Notes under the pieces: generated by a model
What the model saw: only the letters and a program-made list of their open reading frames with translations
Told to the model about the DNA's origin: nothing
Database searches by the model: none
From: an uncultured Prevotella sp.
GTDB lineage: Bacteria > Bacteroidota > Bacteroidia > Bacteroidales > Bacteroidaceae
Direction of reading: 5' to 3'
Assembly: GCA_934196725.1 (NCBI GenBank)
Contig: CAKPWR010000028.1
Location: 1 to 34,667, forward strand
DNA length: 34,667 bases
Translations under genes and position numbers: made by a program
Part shown: positions 12,867 to 20,797 of the stretch, piece by piece
How positions within the stretch are numbered: position 1 is the stretch's first letter
Layout of the letters: the number at the start of each line of letters is the position of its first letter

Positions 12867-13269
12867 TGGGGGATTCCTGCCGTCAGATAATCATTAGTTT
12901 GAAATGATGCCGAAAAGTGGCTGTTTCTTTCAAACACACAAGCTTTTTCTATGTGCCTTTACTTAAATGAAGTTGAAACAGGGCTTACGTAACGTTTGTT
13001 TAAGCCTAACGTAACGATTAAATAAGCTTTAAAATCAATCCTTTTAAGGCTTGAATGAAATTGAAAAGGGGCTTAAATGATTATCGATTTAGCTGGATTC
13101 ATCTCAATCGTTTGCCTCCATGAGGGGGTGGGTGTAAGTATGTAACAATGAAAAAAAAAGGTCGCAGGCATTTTTCAGCTTGCGACCTTCTTTTTATATT
13201 CTTTATGAATTCCCGAATCAGGAATTCCCGAATCAGGAAGTATAATTCTCTAATTCTCAAATTCTTGAT
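12867..13269. other. Gene-free stretch with degenerate repeats and a terminator
   Basis: No convincing reading frame is present. At 12962-13080 there are imperfect direct repeats: AAATGAAGTTGAAACAGGGC is echoed by GAATGAAATTGAAAAGGGGC, and ACGTAACG appears twice with 14 nt between. A strong terminator hairpin lies at 13150-13196, and GAATTCCCGAATCAG is tandemly repeated near 13207-13237. The convergent gene ends on both sides explain the terminator. Confidence 0.7.
13150..13196. terminator. Bidirectional terminator between the PstS-like gene and the biotin carrier gene
   Basis: Arms AAGGTCGCA and TGCGACCTT enclose a 14-nt loop. An A-run precedes the hairpin and a T-run follows, so it works on either strand. 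The two flanking genes converge on it. Confidence 0.85.
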
Positions 13270-13695
13270 TTACTCGATAACCACGAGTGCATCCTCTTCG
13301 AGTACTGCCTGACCTGGCTTTACGCAGATTGCTGTAACCTTGCCATCCTTCTCTGCCTCGATGTTGTTCTGCATCTTCATAGCCTCGAGAACGACAACGG
13401 TATCACCTGCCTTTACCTCCTGACCAACAGCTACCTCGATGCTGGTGATAGTACCAGGGAGAGGAGCCTTCACAGCGTTGGCTGTATTAACGTTGGCAGC
13501 TGGAGTAGCCTCAGCATCATCAGATGCAGCAGCTGGCTGACCGAGCACTACCTTCTTCTTCTCTGGCTCAGCCTCCTGTTCCATCTCAACCTTGTAAGCT
13601 TCGCCATTTACGTTCACGCTTGCGATGTTACCCTCAACAGCGTCAATCTGAACCTTGTATTCTTTTCCGTCAATTGTATATTTAAACTCTTTCAT
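13270..13695 (-). CDS. Biotin carboxyl carrier protein of an acyl-CoA carboxylase/decarboxylase
   Basis: The 141-aa protein ends in a biotinyl domain. VVVLEAMKMQNNIEAEKDGK has the biotinylated lysine in EAMKM, and GTITSIEVAVGQEVKAGDTV precedes it. The N-terminal MKEFKYTIDGKEYKVQIDAV is a small beta segment, followed by a Pro/Ala/Glu-rich flexible linker. It works with the carboxyltransferase encoded at 13975-15540, carrying CO2 on biotin. The order carboxyltransferase, MmdE-like, biotin carrier resembles sodium-pumping methylmalonyl-CoA decarboxylase operons of Bacteroidota, but the membrane beta subunit is not here. Confidence 0.93.
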   Translation of the reverse strand: MKEFKYTIDGKEYKVQIDAVEGNIASVNVNGEAYKVEMEQEAEPEKKKVVLGQPAAASDDAEATPAANVNTANAVKAPLPGTITSIEVAVGQEVKAGDTVVVLEAMKMQNNIEAEKDGKVTAICVKPGQAVLEEDALVVIE

Positions 13696-13705
13696 TTCTA
13701 TTTCA

Positions 13706-13855
13706 TTATGGTTTAGCTGTTAAACTCAAGAACTTGGCGTTCCACATCGTCTGACGTGGCTTGATAGTGATGATGCCAGGCTCCTTGTCGTGTACGTTAT
13801 TGCCCTGATACTCATAGAGTGCCATGGCAATCGCAGCATAAATATTCTTATCCAT
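13706..13855 (-). CDS. 49-aa MmdE/OadG-tail-like decarboxylase subunit
   Basis: A short frame starts at the ATG at 13855 and ends 10 nt before the biotin carrier gene. It encodes MDKNIYAAIAMALYEYQGNN followed by VHDKEPGIITIKPRQTMWN and AKFLSLTAKP. The pattern AAIA-AL-E, HDxE, ITIK and W-x-x-K near the end resembles the C-terminal tail of OadG/MmdD subunits, and the tiny epsilon subunit (MmdE) of Veillonella methylmalonyl-CoA decarboxylase. It lacks the membrane segment of full OadG. Codon use and tight spacing within the operon support a real gene. The family link is from memory of the motif pattern and is moderate. Confidence 0.65.
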   Translation of the reverse strand: MDKNIYAAIAMALYEYQGNNVHDKEPGIITIKPRQTMWNAKFLSLTAKP

Positions 13856-13877
13856 TCGTTTTTACTTTAATTTTGAG

Positions 13878-13971
13878 TGTTGATTGTTGAGTGTTGAATT
13901 AGGCTTGCGCCCTTCTGTTATGTTGAGTCTGTATATAACTCAACATTCTACACTCAACATTCAACATTTCT
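13878..13971. repeat. Inverted repeat of TGTTGA units with embedded dispersed repeat (13892-13916)
   Basis: The left arm TGTTGATTGTTGAGTGTTGA is matched by the reverse complement of the right arm, which reads TACACTCAACATTCAACA on the plus strand. Between them lies the 25-nt repeat shared with 2305-2329, and a smaller hairpin TGTTGAGT/ACTCAACA. It sits between the carboxyltransferase stop and the 49-aa gene. A role as an mRNA hairpin is possible. Confidence 0.65.
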
Positions 13972-13974
13972 ATA

Positions 13975-15540
13975 TTACATTGGCATACAGCCATGCTTCT
14001 TAGCTGGCAAGCTCTGACGCTTGGTAGCGAGCTGAGCCAAACCACGGCAGATGCGGAAACGGGTGTTACGTGGCTCGATGACATCATCGATGTAACCATA
14101 CTGAGCTGCCTGATATGGATTAGCAAACTTGTCAGTATACTCCTGCTCCTTCTCAGCCAGGAATGCCTTTACATCCTCGCCAGCTTCCTTCTTAGCCTTA
14201 GCTTCCTTACCACAGAGAACGGCAACGGCACCGCTGGCACCCATTACGGCAATCTCTGAAGATGGCCAAGCGAAGTTCAAGTCGGCACGCAACTGCTTGC
14301 AACCCATCACGATGTGGCTACCACCATAGCTCTTACGCAATGTGATCGTAATCTTTGGCACGGTAGCCTCGCCGTAAGCGTAGAGCAACTGTGCACCGTG
14401 GAGGATGACAGCGTTGTACTCCTGACCTGTACCTGGCAAGAATCCTGGTACGTCTACGAGAGATACGATAGGAATATTGAAGGCATCGCAGAAACGGACG
14501 AAGCGGGCTGCCTTGCGGCTGGCATTAACATCGAGTACACCTGCGTAAGCTGATGGCTGGTTGGCTACGATACCAACGCTCTGACCATTGAAGCGGGCGA
14601 AACCGGTGATGATGTTCTTGGCGAACTTAGGCTGAACCTCGAAGAACTCTCCGTTATCAGTTACAGCGCCAATCACCTTATACATATCGTATGCCTGGTT
14701 TGGATCCTCAGGGATAATCTCGTTCAGAGTATCCTCCATACGGTCGATAGGGTCTGTGCACTCTACGCGTGGAGCCTCTTCTGTATTGTTGCTAGGGATG
14801 TAAGAGAGCAGGCTCTTGATCATCTCGATAGCCTCTTCCTCTGTCTTAGCAGCGAAGTGGGTTACACCACTCTTGGTTGCATGAACAGATGCACCACCGA
14901 GGTGCTCTGCATCGATATCCTCACCAGTTACGGTCTTGACAACCTTAGGACCAGTCAGGAACATGTAAGAAGTCTGCTCCTTCATGATGATGAAGTCGGT
15001 CAAACCTGGAGAGTAAACGGCACCACCGGCGCAAGGGCCCATGATAGCAGAAATCTGTGGGATGACACCAGAAGCGAGGATGTTGCGCTCGAAGATCTCA
15101 CCATAACCAGCGAGGGCGCAAATACCTTCCTGAATACGAGCACCACCTGAGTCGTTCATGCAGATAACAGGTGCACCCATAGTCATAGCCATATCCATTA
15201 CCTTGCAGATCTTCTGTGCCATAGTCTCAGAGAGTGAACCACCATTTACGGTGAAGTCCTGAGCATATACGTAAACCAGACGGCCGGCTATAGTAGCGCT
15301 ACCCGCTACCACACCATCACCGAGGTACTGCTTCTTCTCCATGCCGAAGTTAGTGCAACGATGCAACTTGAACATATCATACTCCTCGAAACTGCCGGCA
15401 TCTACCAACATTTCGATACGCTCACGAGCGGTATATTTGCCACGTGCATGCTGCTTCTCGATGGCCTTCTCGCCACCGCCAAGACGAGCCTGTTCGCGCT
15501 TAGCGATCAGCTCCTTAATCTTTTCTACTTGTTTGCTCAT
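13975..15540 (-). CDS. Acyl-CoA carboxylase/decarboxylase carboxyltransferase subunit (MmdA/PccB family)
   Basis: The 521-aa protein transfers a carboxyl group between an acyl-CoA (methylmalonyl-CoA or propionyl-CoA) and biotin. Family motifs include GGGEKAIEKQHARGKYTARE, GDGVVAGSATIAGRLVYVYA, FTVNGGSLSETMAQK, the first oxyanion-hole region NDSGGARIQEG, MGPCAGGAVYSPGLTDF, LGGASVHATKSGVTHF, and the C-terminal half PGFLPGTGQEY, RKSYGGSHIVMG and SSEIAVMGASGAVAVL. The length is typical. Gene neighbours (small MmdE-like protein, biotin carrier) favour a methylmalonyl-CoA decarboxylase role in succinate-propionate metabolism. Propionyl-CoA carboxylase is the alternative. Confidence 0.94.
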   Translation of the reverse strand: MSKQVEKIKELIAKREQARLGGGEKAIEKQHARGKYTARERIEMLVDAGSFEEYDMFKLHRCTNFGMEKKQYLGDGVVAGSATIAGRLVYVYAQDFTVNGGSLSETMAQKICKVMDMAMTMGAPVICMNDSGGARIQEGICALAGYGEIFERNILASGVIPQISAIMGPCAGGAVYSPGLTDFIIMKEQTSYMFLTGPKVVKTVTGEDIDAEHLGGASVHATKSGVTHFAAKTEEEAIEMIKSLLSYIPSNNTEEAPRVECTDPIDRMEDTLNEIIPEDPNQAYDMYKVIGAVTDNGEFFEVQPKFAKNIITGFARFNGQSVGIVANQPSAYAGVLDVNASRKAARFVRFCDAFNIPIVSLVDVPGFLPGTGQEYNAVILHGAQLLYAYGEATVPKITITLRKSYGGSHIVMGCKQLRADLNFAWPSSEIAVMGASGAVAVLCGKEAKAKKEAGEDVKAFLAEKEQEYTDKFANPYQAAQYGYIDDVIEPRNTRFRICRGLAQLATKRQSLPAKKHGCMPM

Positions 15541-15633
15541 AATTGATTATTATGTATTATTTCTTTATTCTTTATAGAATGTATTTCTGAATAGATGGGG
15601 TGGGGAACGGGCCGTCACCACATAATTCGGGCG

Positions 15634-15641
15634 CAAAGATA
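15634..15641 (-). promoter_or_regulatory. -7 box TATCTTTG of the carboxyltransferase operon
   Basis: On the minus strand TATCTTTG fits TAnnTTTG, about 95 nt before the ATG at 15540. The -33 element is weak (GTTC at the expected position). It directly follows the receptor gene's terminator. Confidence 0.5.
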
Positions 15642-15676
15642 CGAAAAAAACCGCAGATAGCGAACTATCTACGGTT
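15642..15676 (-). terminator. Terminator of the TonB-dependent receptor gene
   Basis: On the minus strand ACCGTAGATAG, a short loop and CTATCTGCGGT form a hairpin with one mismatched position, followed by seven T. It lies 40 nt after the receptor stop codon. Confidence 0.8.
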
Positions 15677-15716
15677 AAATATTTAGAATATTGTGAAAAA
15701 TTTCCACTTTCGGGTT

Positions 15717-18128
15717 CTAAAATTCCAGAAGAACACGGGCATTGAGCTGGCGGCCTGTCAGATAATTAGGCACGGCATACTGCTGGTTGGTGACATCGGT
15801 TACCCAGTAGTAGCTGTTCACGTTGTCGATGCCGAAGAGGTTGAGGCAGTCTACGCCCAGCGTTACATTCTTCAGGAAGGTTTTCTTCTCATGACGGCTG
15901 TTGTCGAGCAGCTGATAGCTCATTCCGATATCGGCACGGCGATAGGCGGTGGCACGGAAACTGTTGGTCTCCAACTCCTTGTGAGGGGCTGCGAAAGGCA
16001 AACCGTCGGCGAAGGCGAGCTTCAGCGACATGCGCCATTTCTTGCTGCCAGGGAAGTAGTCGGTGAAGAAGAGGTTCACCGCATAGCGCTGGTCGGTAGG
16101 CAGAGGGATGCTCTTGCCGCCCAGCTTCATCTTCGTATCCATCAGCGAGAGGCTGAGCCAGGAATCCGTGCCCGGTACGAACTCGCCATAGAGCTTGAAA
16201 TCAAGTCCGGCTGCATGACCGCTGCACTCGTTCTGACCGTAATATACCACCTTCACGTTGCTGACGGAATAAGGTACGATGTTGCCCAACGCCTTGTAGT
16301 AAGCCTCGGCAGAGAACTTGAACCGCTGGTCGTTCATGCGGAAACGGTAGTCGTAACCGGCGATGAAATGGATGCTTCGCTGGCTCTTGATCTTCTCGTT
16401 GAGCGATGCTACGGTCACTCCGTTGACGGTTGTCGTATCTCTCAGCTCCTTGAAGAAAGGTGCCTGATAGTATAGTCCGGCTGCCAGGCGGAGCGTGGTG
16501 TTCTCGTGGTTTGCCGGAATGATGGCGAGAGAGATGCGTGGACTCAGGATCGTCTCGCGGTTGAAGTTCCAGTGACTCATGCGCACACCATAGTTCAGCG
16601 TGTAATGCGTCTGCCCGTTTCCGGTGCTGTCGGCAGTACCGCCCGAGAATCGGTAGGTGTCCTGTATGTAGGTCTCCATGCGGTTGGCATTCAGCTCGTT
16701 ACGGGCTTTCATGGAATAAATCATATAGAGGTCCTTTCCGGTGTGGGGAACGCTGTATCCGGCAGAATCGCGCATCTCGTATTCGATGGAATTCTCTTCG
16801 ATATGTTCCCTTTTCAGGGTGACGGCCGCCTCCACGTTGTGCTTCTGTACCTTGTGGCGCAGCATCAGCTTGGCGCTCATCACGCGGGCTGAGAGGTAGT
16901 TGCGGGCATGCTCGAAATAGGTTCCCACGCCCAGGTTCTCTGATGTCTCTGTCTGGTCGAGCCAGTACTGTCCCTGGATGTCGTATTTCTCCTGTTCCTT
17001 GGTGTAGAAGGCACTTCCCAGGAGCGAGAGACTGGTGTTCTGAGTGATGTTGCGGGTGATGCCGAGGGTTCCGAAATAGGTGAGGAAGCGGTCTTTCTCA
17101 TGACCGTCGAAGTATACTCTAAAACTCTTCACGTTCTCCATCGTTCCGAACGATGTCTCGCGGTCGGACGGTTCGAAGTTGTAATGGTTGTCAGAAATAT
17201 ATCCTATGAAGTCTATCTTCCATCGCTTGTTGGGCTGATAGCTCAGATAGGTCTGATAGTCAAGATAATTCGGCTTGTATTCTCCCTTCGTCTCCAGCGA
17301 GCCGAGGAGGTAGGAGGTGGTCTTGTATCTCACGCTGTTGAGCCATGACAGCTTCTGGGTTCCTATTCCGATATAGGCATCGGTACCCAGCAGGCTGGCT
17401 GCTAGGCTTCCTTCCACCACAGGCTTCTTGCCCTTGGCTTTCAGCGTCTTGTAGGTGATGTCGAGTGCAGAACTCATCTTGTCGCCGTATTTCGCACCGT
17501 AGCCTCCGGTAGAGAAGCCAATCTTGTCTACCATATAAGGGTTGATGACGGAAAGGCCTTCCTGCTGACCGCTTCGGACGAGGAACGGACGGTATACTTC
17601 CACATTATTTATATATACGGAGTTCTCGTCGAAGGCACCGCCACGCACGTTGTACTGCGAGGAAAGTTCGCTGTGGGTGCTGACGCCAGCCTGCTGCTGG
17701 ATGATGCCTTCCACGCCGTTGCCGTTGGCAGAAGGAGCCATCTTGATGTCCTTGATCTTGATTTCCTGCGTCTGGTCAGACTGTATCTTTTCTCCCGTCA
17801 CGTTCACGTCGCCCAGCATCGTGGCATCGGTATGGAGCACCACCTGGAGGGTCTGCTTTCCTCTAGGCTTTCTCAGGACGCGCACCTTGGTCTTGTAGCC
17901 AATCATCGAGAATTTGACGGCTACGCTGTCGGCAGAATGCAGATGCATGCTGAATTCACCCCTGAGCGAAGTGAAAGCCACCTTTCCCTGGCTTACGACG
18001 GAAACCGTGGCAAGTTCTACGGGGTTGTTGTCATCATCGGTGACTCTACCTTGCAGCGTGAATTCCTGTGCCATCATCTTCAGGGTGGCAATCAGACATA
18101 TTATAATGATAAAAAATTTCTGTTTCAT
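15717..18128 (-). CDS. TonB-dependent outer-membrane receptor with N-terminal carboxypeptidase-regulatory-like domain
   Basis: This 803-aa receptor starts with a signal peptide (MKQKFFIIIICLIATLKMMA). A beta-sandwich follows (FTLQGRVTDDDNNPVELATV, residues about 22-105). The plug domain has GVEGIIQQQAGVSTHSELSS, QYNVRGGAFDENSVYINN and DKIGFSTGGYGAKYGDKMS. A long barrel ends in LTGRQLNARVLLEF, with the terminal Phe typical of outer-membrane beta-barrels. There is no SusD partner. The substrate is unknown. It diverges from the MetY-like gene, and the intervening region carries the ATACC-N8-GGTAT dyad. It could therefore be linked to sulfur or methionine supply, but this is inference. Confidence 0.93.
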   Translation of the reverse strand: MKQKFFIIIICLIATLKMMAQEFTLQGRVTDDDNNPVELATVSVVSQGKVAFTSLRGEFSMHLHSADSVAVKFSMIGYKTKVRVLRKPRGKQTLQVVLHTDATMLGDVNVTGEKIQSDQTQEIKIKDIKMAPSANGNGVEGIIQQQAGVSTHSELSSQYNVRGGAFDENSVYINNVEVYRPFLVRSGQQEGLSVINPYMVDKIGFSTGGYGAKYGDKMSSALDITYKTLKAKGKKPVVEGSLAASLLGTDAYIGIGTQKLSWLNSVRYKTTSYLLGSLETKGEYKPNYLDYQTYLSYQPNKRWKIDFIGYISDNHYNFEPSDRETSFGTMENVKSFRVYFDGHEKDRFLTYFGTLGITRNITQNTSLSLLGSAFYTKEQEKYDIQGQYWLDQTETSENLGVGTYFEHARNYLSARVMSAKLMLRHKVQKHNVEAAVTLKREHIEENSIEYEMRDSAGYSVPHTGKDLYMIYSMKARNELNANRMETYIQDTYRFSGGTADSTGNGQTHYTLNYGVRMSHWNFNRETILSPRISLAIIPANHENTTLRLAAGLYYQAPFFKELRDTTTVNGVTVASLNEKIKSQRSIHFIAGYDYRFRMNDQRFKFSAEAYYKALGNIVPYSVSNVKVVYYGQNECSGHAAGLDFKLYGEFVPGTDSWLSLSLMDTKMKLGGKSIPLPTDQRYAVNLFFTDYFPGSKKWRMSLKLAFADGLPFAAPHKELETNSFRATAYRRADIGMSYQLLDNSRHEKKTFLKNVTLGVDCLNLFGIDNVNSYYWVTDVTNQQYAVPNYLTGRQLNARVLLEF

Positions 18129-18165
18129 GTAGTATTTAACGCAGAAAGTTGATTTTTATTATAAA

Positions 18166-18183
18166 ATACCTAACCTTTGGTAT
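18166..18183. promoter_or_regulatory. Operator-like dyad 3, ATACC-N8-GGTAT, upstream of the MetY-like gene
   Basis: The sequence is ATACC TAACCTTT GGTAT, the same inverted repeat and spacer as 11869-11886. Its downstream end lies 21 nt before the TA of the -7 box. At the ATPase promoter the equivalent distance from dyad 1 is 22 nt. The shared geometry supports a common regulator. Confidence 0.6.
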
Positions 18184-18204
18184 TTCTATATCGCATTTTT
18201 TTAG

Positions 18205-18212
18205 TACTTTTG
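18205..18212 (+). promoter_or_regulatory. -7 box TACTTTTG of the MetY-like gene
   Basis: TACTTTTG matches TAnnTTTG and is followed by GCAGCC. The expected -33 region (around 18181) has only TATT, so the promoter lacks a good -33 box. Dyad 3 covers that place, which fits a need for an activator. Confidence 0.6.
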
Positions 18213-18260
18213 CAGCCAGAATATAGCAAATACAAAAAATAAAAGAGAGATTAATAGAAA

Positions 18261-19439
18261 ATGAAGAAACAGACTCAGGCCATTCATGTGGCATACGAAC
18301 GCAGAGACGCTTACGATTCGCTGAGCGTTCCGGTATATAATACGCTGGCTTACGAATTTGACAACGCAGCCATCATGTCGGATGCCTTTACGGACAAGAT
18401 CAAGGCTCCGGACTATTCGCGTGTGGAGAATCCTACGGTTACCAACCTGGAGCGCCGCATCGAGGCACTGACCGGGGCACAGCATGTTACAGCCTTCAAT
18501 TCGGGTATGGCTGCTATCAGCAATACGCTGATGGCGCTTGCTGCACAGGGCAAGAACATCGTCAGCTCCAAGCATCTCTTCGGCAATACCTATGCCCTGC
18601 TGGCTGCCACCTTGCGCCGTTTCGGAGTGAAGGTCCGCCTGCGCGACCTGACCAATATAGAAGAGGTACGCGAGGCTATCGATGAGAATACCTGCTGCGT
18701 GTTCCTGGAAATCATTACCAATCCGCAGCTGGAGGTGGCCGACCTGAAGGCACTTTCAGAGGTGGCTCACGAGAAGAATGTGCCCCTGGTGGCTGATACT
18801 ACCATCATTCCTTTCACCCAGTTCTCGGCTAAGGATCTGGGCGTGGATATCGAGGTGGTATCCAGTTCCAAGTATATCAGCGGCGGTGCCACATCGCTCG
18901 GTGGTGTGGTCATCGATTACGGTACTCCATATCTTGGCGATTTTGCCAAGCGACTCTATGGCGAGATGCTTTTCAACTTTGGTGCCTACATGACTCCGCA
19001 GGTGGCTTATATGCAGACCATCGGACTGGAGACGCTCGATGCGCGTTATCGCGTGCAGAGCAGCAATGCGCTGGAGCTGGCAAGAAAGCTTCAGACGCTC
19101 CCTCAGATCAAGCGCGTGAACTATGTGGGATTGGAGGATAATCCGTTCCATGAGTTGGCAAAGAAGCAGTTTGGCAAGACTGCCGGAGCGATGATCTGCA
19201 TCGATTTGGAGGACAAGGAGGCGTGTTTCAGTTTCCTGAACCATCTGAAGCTGATACATCGTGCCACCAATCTCTTCGACAACCGTTCGCTTGCCATCCA
19301 TCCTGCCAGCACCATCTTTGGCGGCTTCTCGGAGCGTATGCGTCAGAGCATGGATGTATTGGATACTACCGTAAGACTGAGCATCGGCCTTGAGGATGTT
19401 GACGATCTGTTTGAGGACATCAAGCAGGCGTTGGGGTAA
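18261..19439 (+). CDS. MetY/MetB-type PLP enzyme (O-acetylhomoserine sulfhydrylase or cystathionine gamma-synthase family)
   Basis: The 392-aa protein belongs to the Cys/Met metabolism PLP-enzyme family. Motifs include DYSRVENPTVTNLERRIEAL (with the Tyr-x-Arg that contacts the neighbouring subunit's PLP), FNSGMAAISNTLMAL, VPLVADTTIIPFTQFSA with the PLP-ring Asp, and EVVSSSKYISGGATSLGG with the Schiff-base lysine. RLSIGLEDVDDLFEDIKQAL closes it. It would add sulfide, or sulfur from a thiocarboxylated carrier, to an activated homoserine, giving homocysteine. In the Wolinella pathway MetY does this with HcyS. Cystathionine gamma-synthase is the alternative, since a MalY-type lyase follows. Confidence 0.9.
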   Translation: MKKQTQAIHVAYERRDAYDSLSVPVYNTLAYEFDNAAIMSDAFTDKIKAPDYSRVENPTVTNLERRIEALTGAQHVTAFNSGMAAISNTLMALAAQGKNIVSSKHLFGNTYALLAATLRRFGVKVRLRDLTNIEEVREAIDENTCCVFLEIITNPQLEVADLKALSEVAHEKNVPLVADTTIIPFTQFSAKDLGVDIEVVSSSKYISGGATSLGGVVIDYGTPYLGDFAKRLYGEMLFNFGAYMTPQVAYMQTIGLETLDARYRVQSSNALELARKLQTLPQIKRVNYVGLEDNPFHELAKKQFGKTAGAMICIDLEDKEACFSFLNHLKLIHRATNLFDNRSLAIHPASTIFGGFSERMRQSMDVLDTTVRLSIGLEDVDDLFEDIKQALG

Positions 19440-19471
19440 GTGAAGAGTGAAGAACGAAGAGTGAAGAATTC
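19440..19471 (+). repeat. 32-nt GTGAAGAGTGAAGAACGAAG repeat, intergenic copy
   Basis: It starts directly after the stop codon of the MetY-like gene and ends in GAATTC. It is identical to 24544-24575 and to the minus-strand copy 8215-8246. It is followed by AAAGTTCAAAG-type short repeats up to the next start codon. Confidence 0.88.
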
Positions 19472-19533
19472 AATTGCTGACACTAATCATAAAGTTCAAA
19501 GCTCAAAGTTCAAAGTTCAAAGTAGAAAAGTAT

Positions 19534-20712
19534 ATGAAGTACGATTTTGATAAAATAATTGACCGTTCGGGTAGCGGTGACCTCAAGCACGAGGCGCTGC
19601 AGCCACGCTGGGGGAGAACCGATCTGCTGCCTCTCTGGGTAGCGGATATGGACTTCGAGACCCCTGATTTCATCACCGATGCCCTGAAGGCACGTCTGGA
19701 ACATTCGCTTTTCGGATATACCGTAGAGCCGGAAGACTATCTGCCCAGCATCATCGATTGGGTGAAGGCTCATCATCAGTGGGATGTGAAACGCGAGTGG
19801 ATTCGCTTTATTCCAGGCATCGTGAAGGGAATAGGACTGGTGGTGAACGTCTTCACCAAGGAAGATGAGAAGGTCATCATCCAGCCACCCGTTTACCATC
19901 CTTTCCGTCTCACCCCGCAGGGAAACGGCCGTGAGGTGGTCTTCAATCCGCTGAAGATGCGTGAGGACGGATATTACGAGATGGATTTCGTAAATCTGGA
20001 AAAGGTATGTGACGAGAAGTGTAAGGTGCTGATTCTCTGCAATCCTCATAATCCGGGAGGTATTACCTGGGACAAGGAAACCCTGCAGCGACTGGCTGAT
20101 TTCTGCTATGAGCATCATCTGCTGGTTATCAGCGACGAGATTCATGCCGACATGGCTCTCTTCGGTCACAAGCATATTCCTTTTGCATCGGTCAGCGACC
20201 ATGCGCGCGATATCAGCATCACCTTCCAGGCTCCTTCCAAGACCTTCAACATTGCGGGTATCGTGAGCAGTTATGCCATCATTCCTAACGGGGAGATACG
20301 CAGCAAGTTCTATCCTTGGCTCTCTGCCAACGAACTGGATGAGCCTACGCTCTTTGCTCCGATAGCTACGGTTGCTGCCTTCAGGAAGGGAGAGGAGTGG
20401 CGCAGGCAGATGCTGGCGTATGTCGAGGATAATATCCGCTTCGTAGAGGATTTCTGCAAGGCGAATATTCCGGGCGTCCGTCCGCTCCGTCCGCAGGCTT
20501 CGTTCCTGGTATGGCTGAACTGTAGGGATTTGAATCTCTCGCACGACGAGCTTCTCGATCTTTTCATCGACAAGGCTCATCTTGCCTTGAATGACGGTGA
20601 GATGTTCGGTCCCGGTGGCGAAGGTTTCATGCGACTGAATGTGGCAGAGCCTAGAAGCGTGCTGGAGCAGGCGCTTCTGCAGCTGGCAGAAGCTGTGACA
20701 GGATTAGGTTAA
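19534..20712 (+). CDS. MalY/PatB-family C-S beta-lyase (cystathionine beta-lyase type)
   Basis: This fold-type I PLP enzyme is 392 aa from the ATG at 19534. A longer upstream frame would begin inside repeat DNA (AAAGCTCAAAG units), so the start at MKYDFDKIIDRSGSGDLKHE is chosen. Motifs are LPLWVADMDFETPDFI, LILCNPHNPGGITW, VISDEIHADMALFGHKHIPF and FQAPSKTFNIAGIVSSYAII with the catalytic lysine, then RLNVAEPRSVLEQAL near the end. MalY/PatB enzymes cleave cystathionine or cysteine conjugates to homocysteine or thiols. It follows the MetY-like gene in the same direction, so the two could be a transsulfuration pair. Thiol release from other substrates is possible. Confidence 0.92.
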   Translation: MKYDFDKIIDRSGSGDLKHEALQPRWGRTDLLPLWVADMDFETPDFITDALKARLEHSLFGYTVEPEDYLPSIIDWVKAHHQWDVKREWIRFIPGIVKGIGLVVNVFTKEDEKVIIQPPVYHPFRLTPQGNGREVVFNPLKMREDGYYEMDFVNLEKVCDEKCKVLILCNPHNPGGITWDKETLQRLADFCYEHHLLVISDEIHADMALFGHKHIPFASVSDHARDISITFQAPSKTFNIAGIVSSYAIIPNGEIRSKFYPWLSANELDEPTLFAPIATVAAFRKGEEWRRQMLAYVEDNIRFVEDFCKANIPGVRPLRPQASFLVWLNCRDLNLSHDELLDLFIDKAHLALNDGEMFGPGGEGFMRLNVAEPRSVLEQALLQLAEAVTGLG

Positions 20713-20744
20713 CTCTTTAAAGTTTAAGGATATATAAAATAATG

Positions 20745-20780
20745 AAGGGGTGTGTAGATTGGATTTCTGCACACCCCTTT
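20745..20780. terminator. Bidirectional terminator between the MalY-like and DUF3332 genes
   Basis: AAGGGGTGTG and CACACCCCTT form a stem of about 10 bp with a 15-nt loop. T-rich DNA follows on the plus strand and A-rich sequence precedes it. The two flanking genes converge here. Confidence 0.85.
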
Positions 20781-20797
20781 ATCTATTTTCCTATAGT

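Noticed and set aside
18129..18260. SAM or cobalamin riboswitch upstream of the MetY-like gene or the receptor
   Set aside because: Both leaders are under about 60 nt by the predicted promoters and show no riboswitch-like folds. Only the ATACC-N8-GGTAT dyad stands out.
19474..19533. Upstream start for the MalY-like gene (20 extra residues)
   Set aside because: The extra codons come from AAAGTTCAAAG-type repeat DNA. Family similarity begins at the ATG at 19534.
11976..20712. A sulfate-assimilation (cysDN/cysH) locus
   Set aside because: No ATP sulfurylase, APS kinase or PAPS reductase gene is present in the window, so the source of sulfite cannot be read from it.
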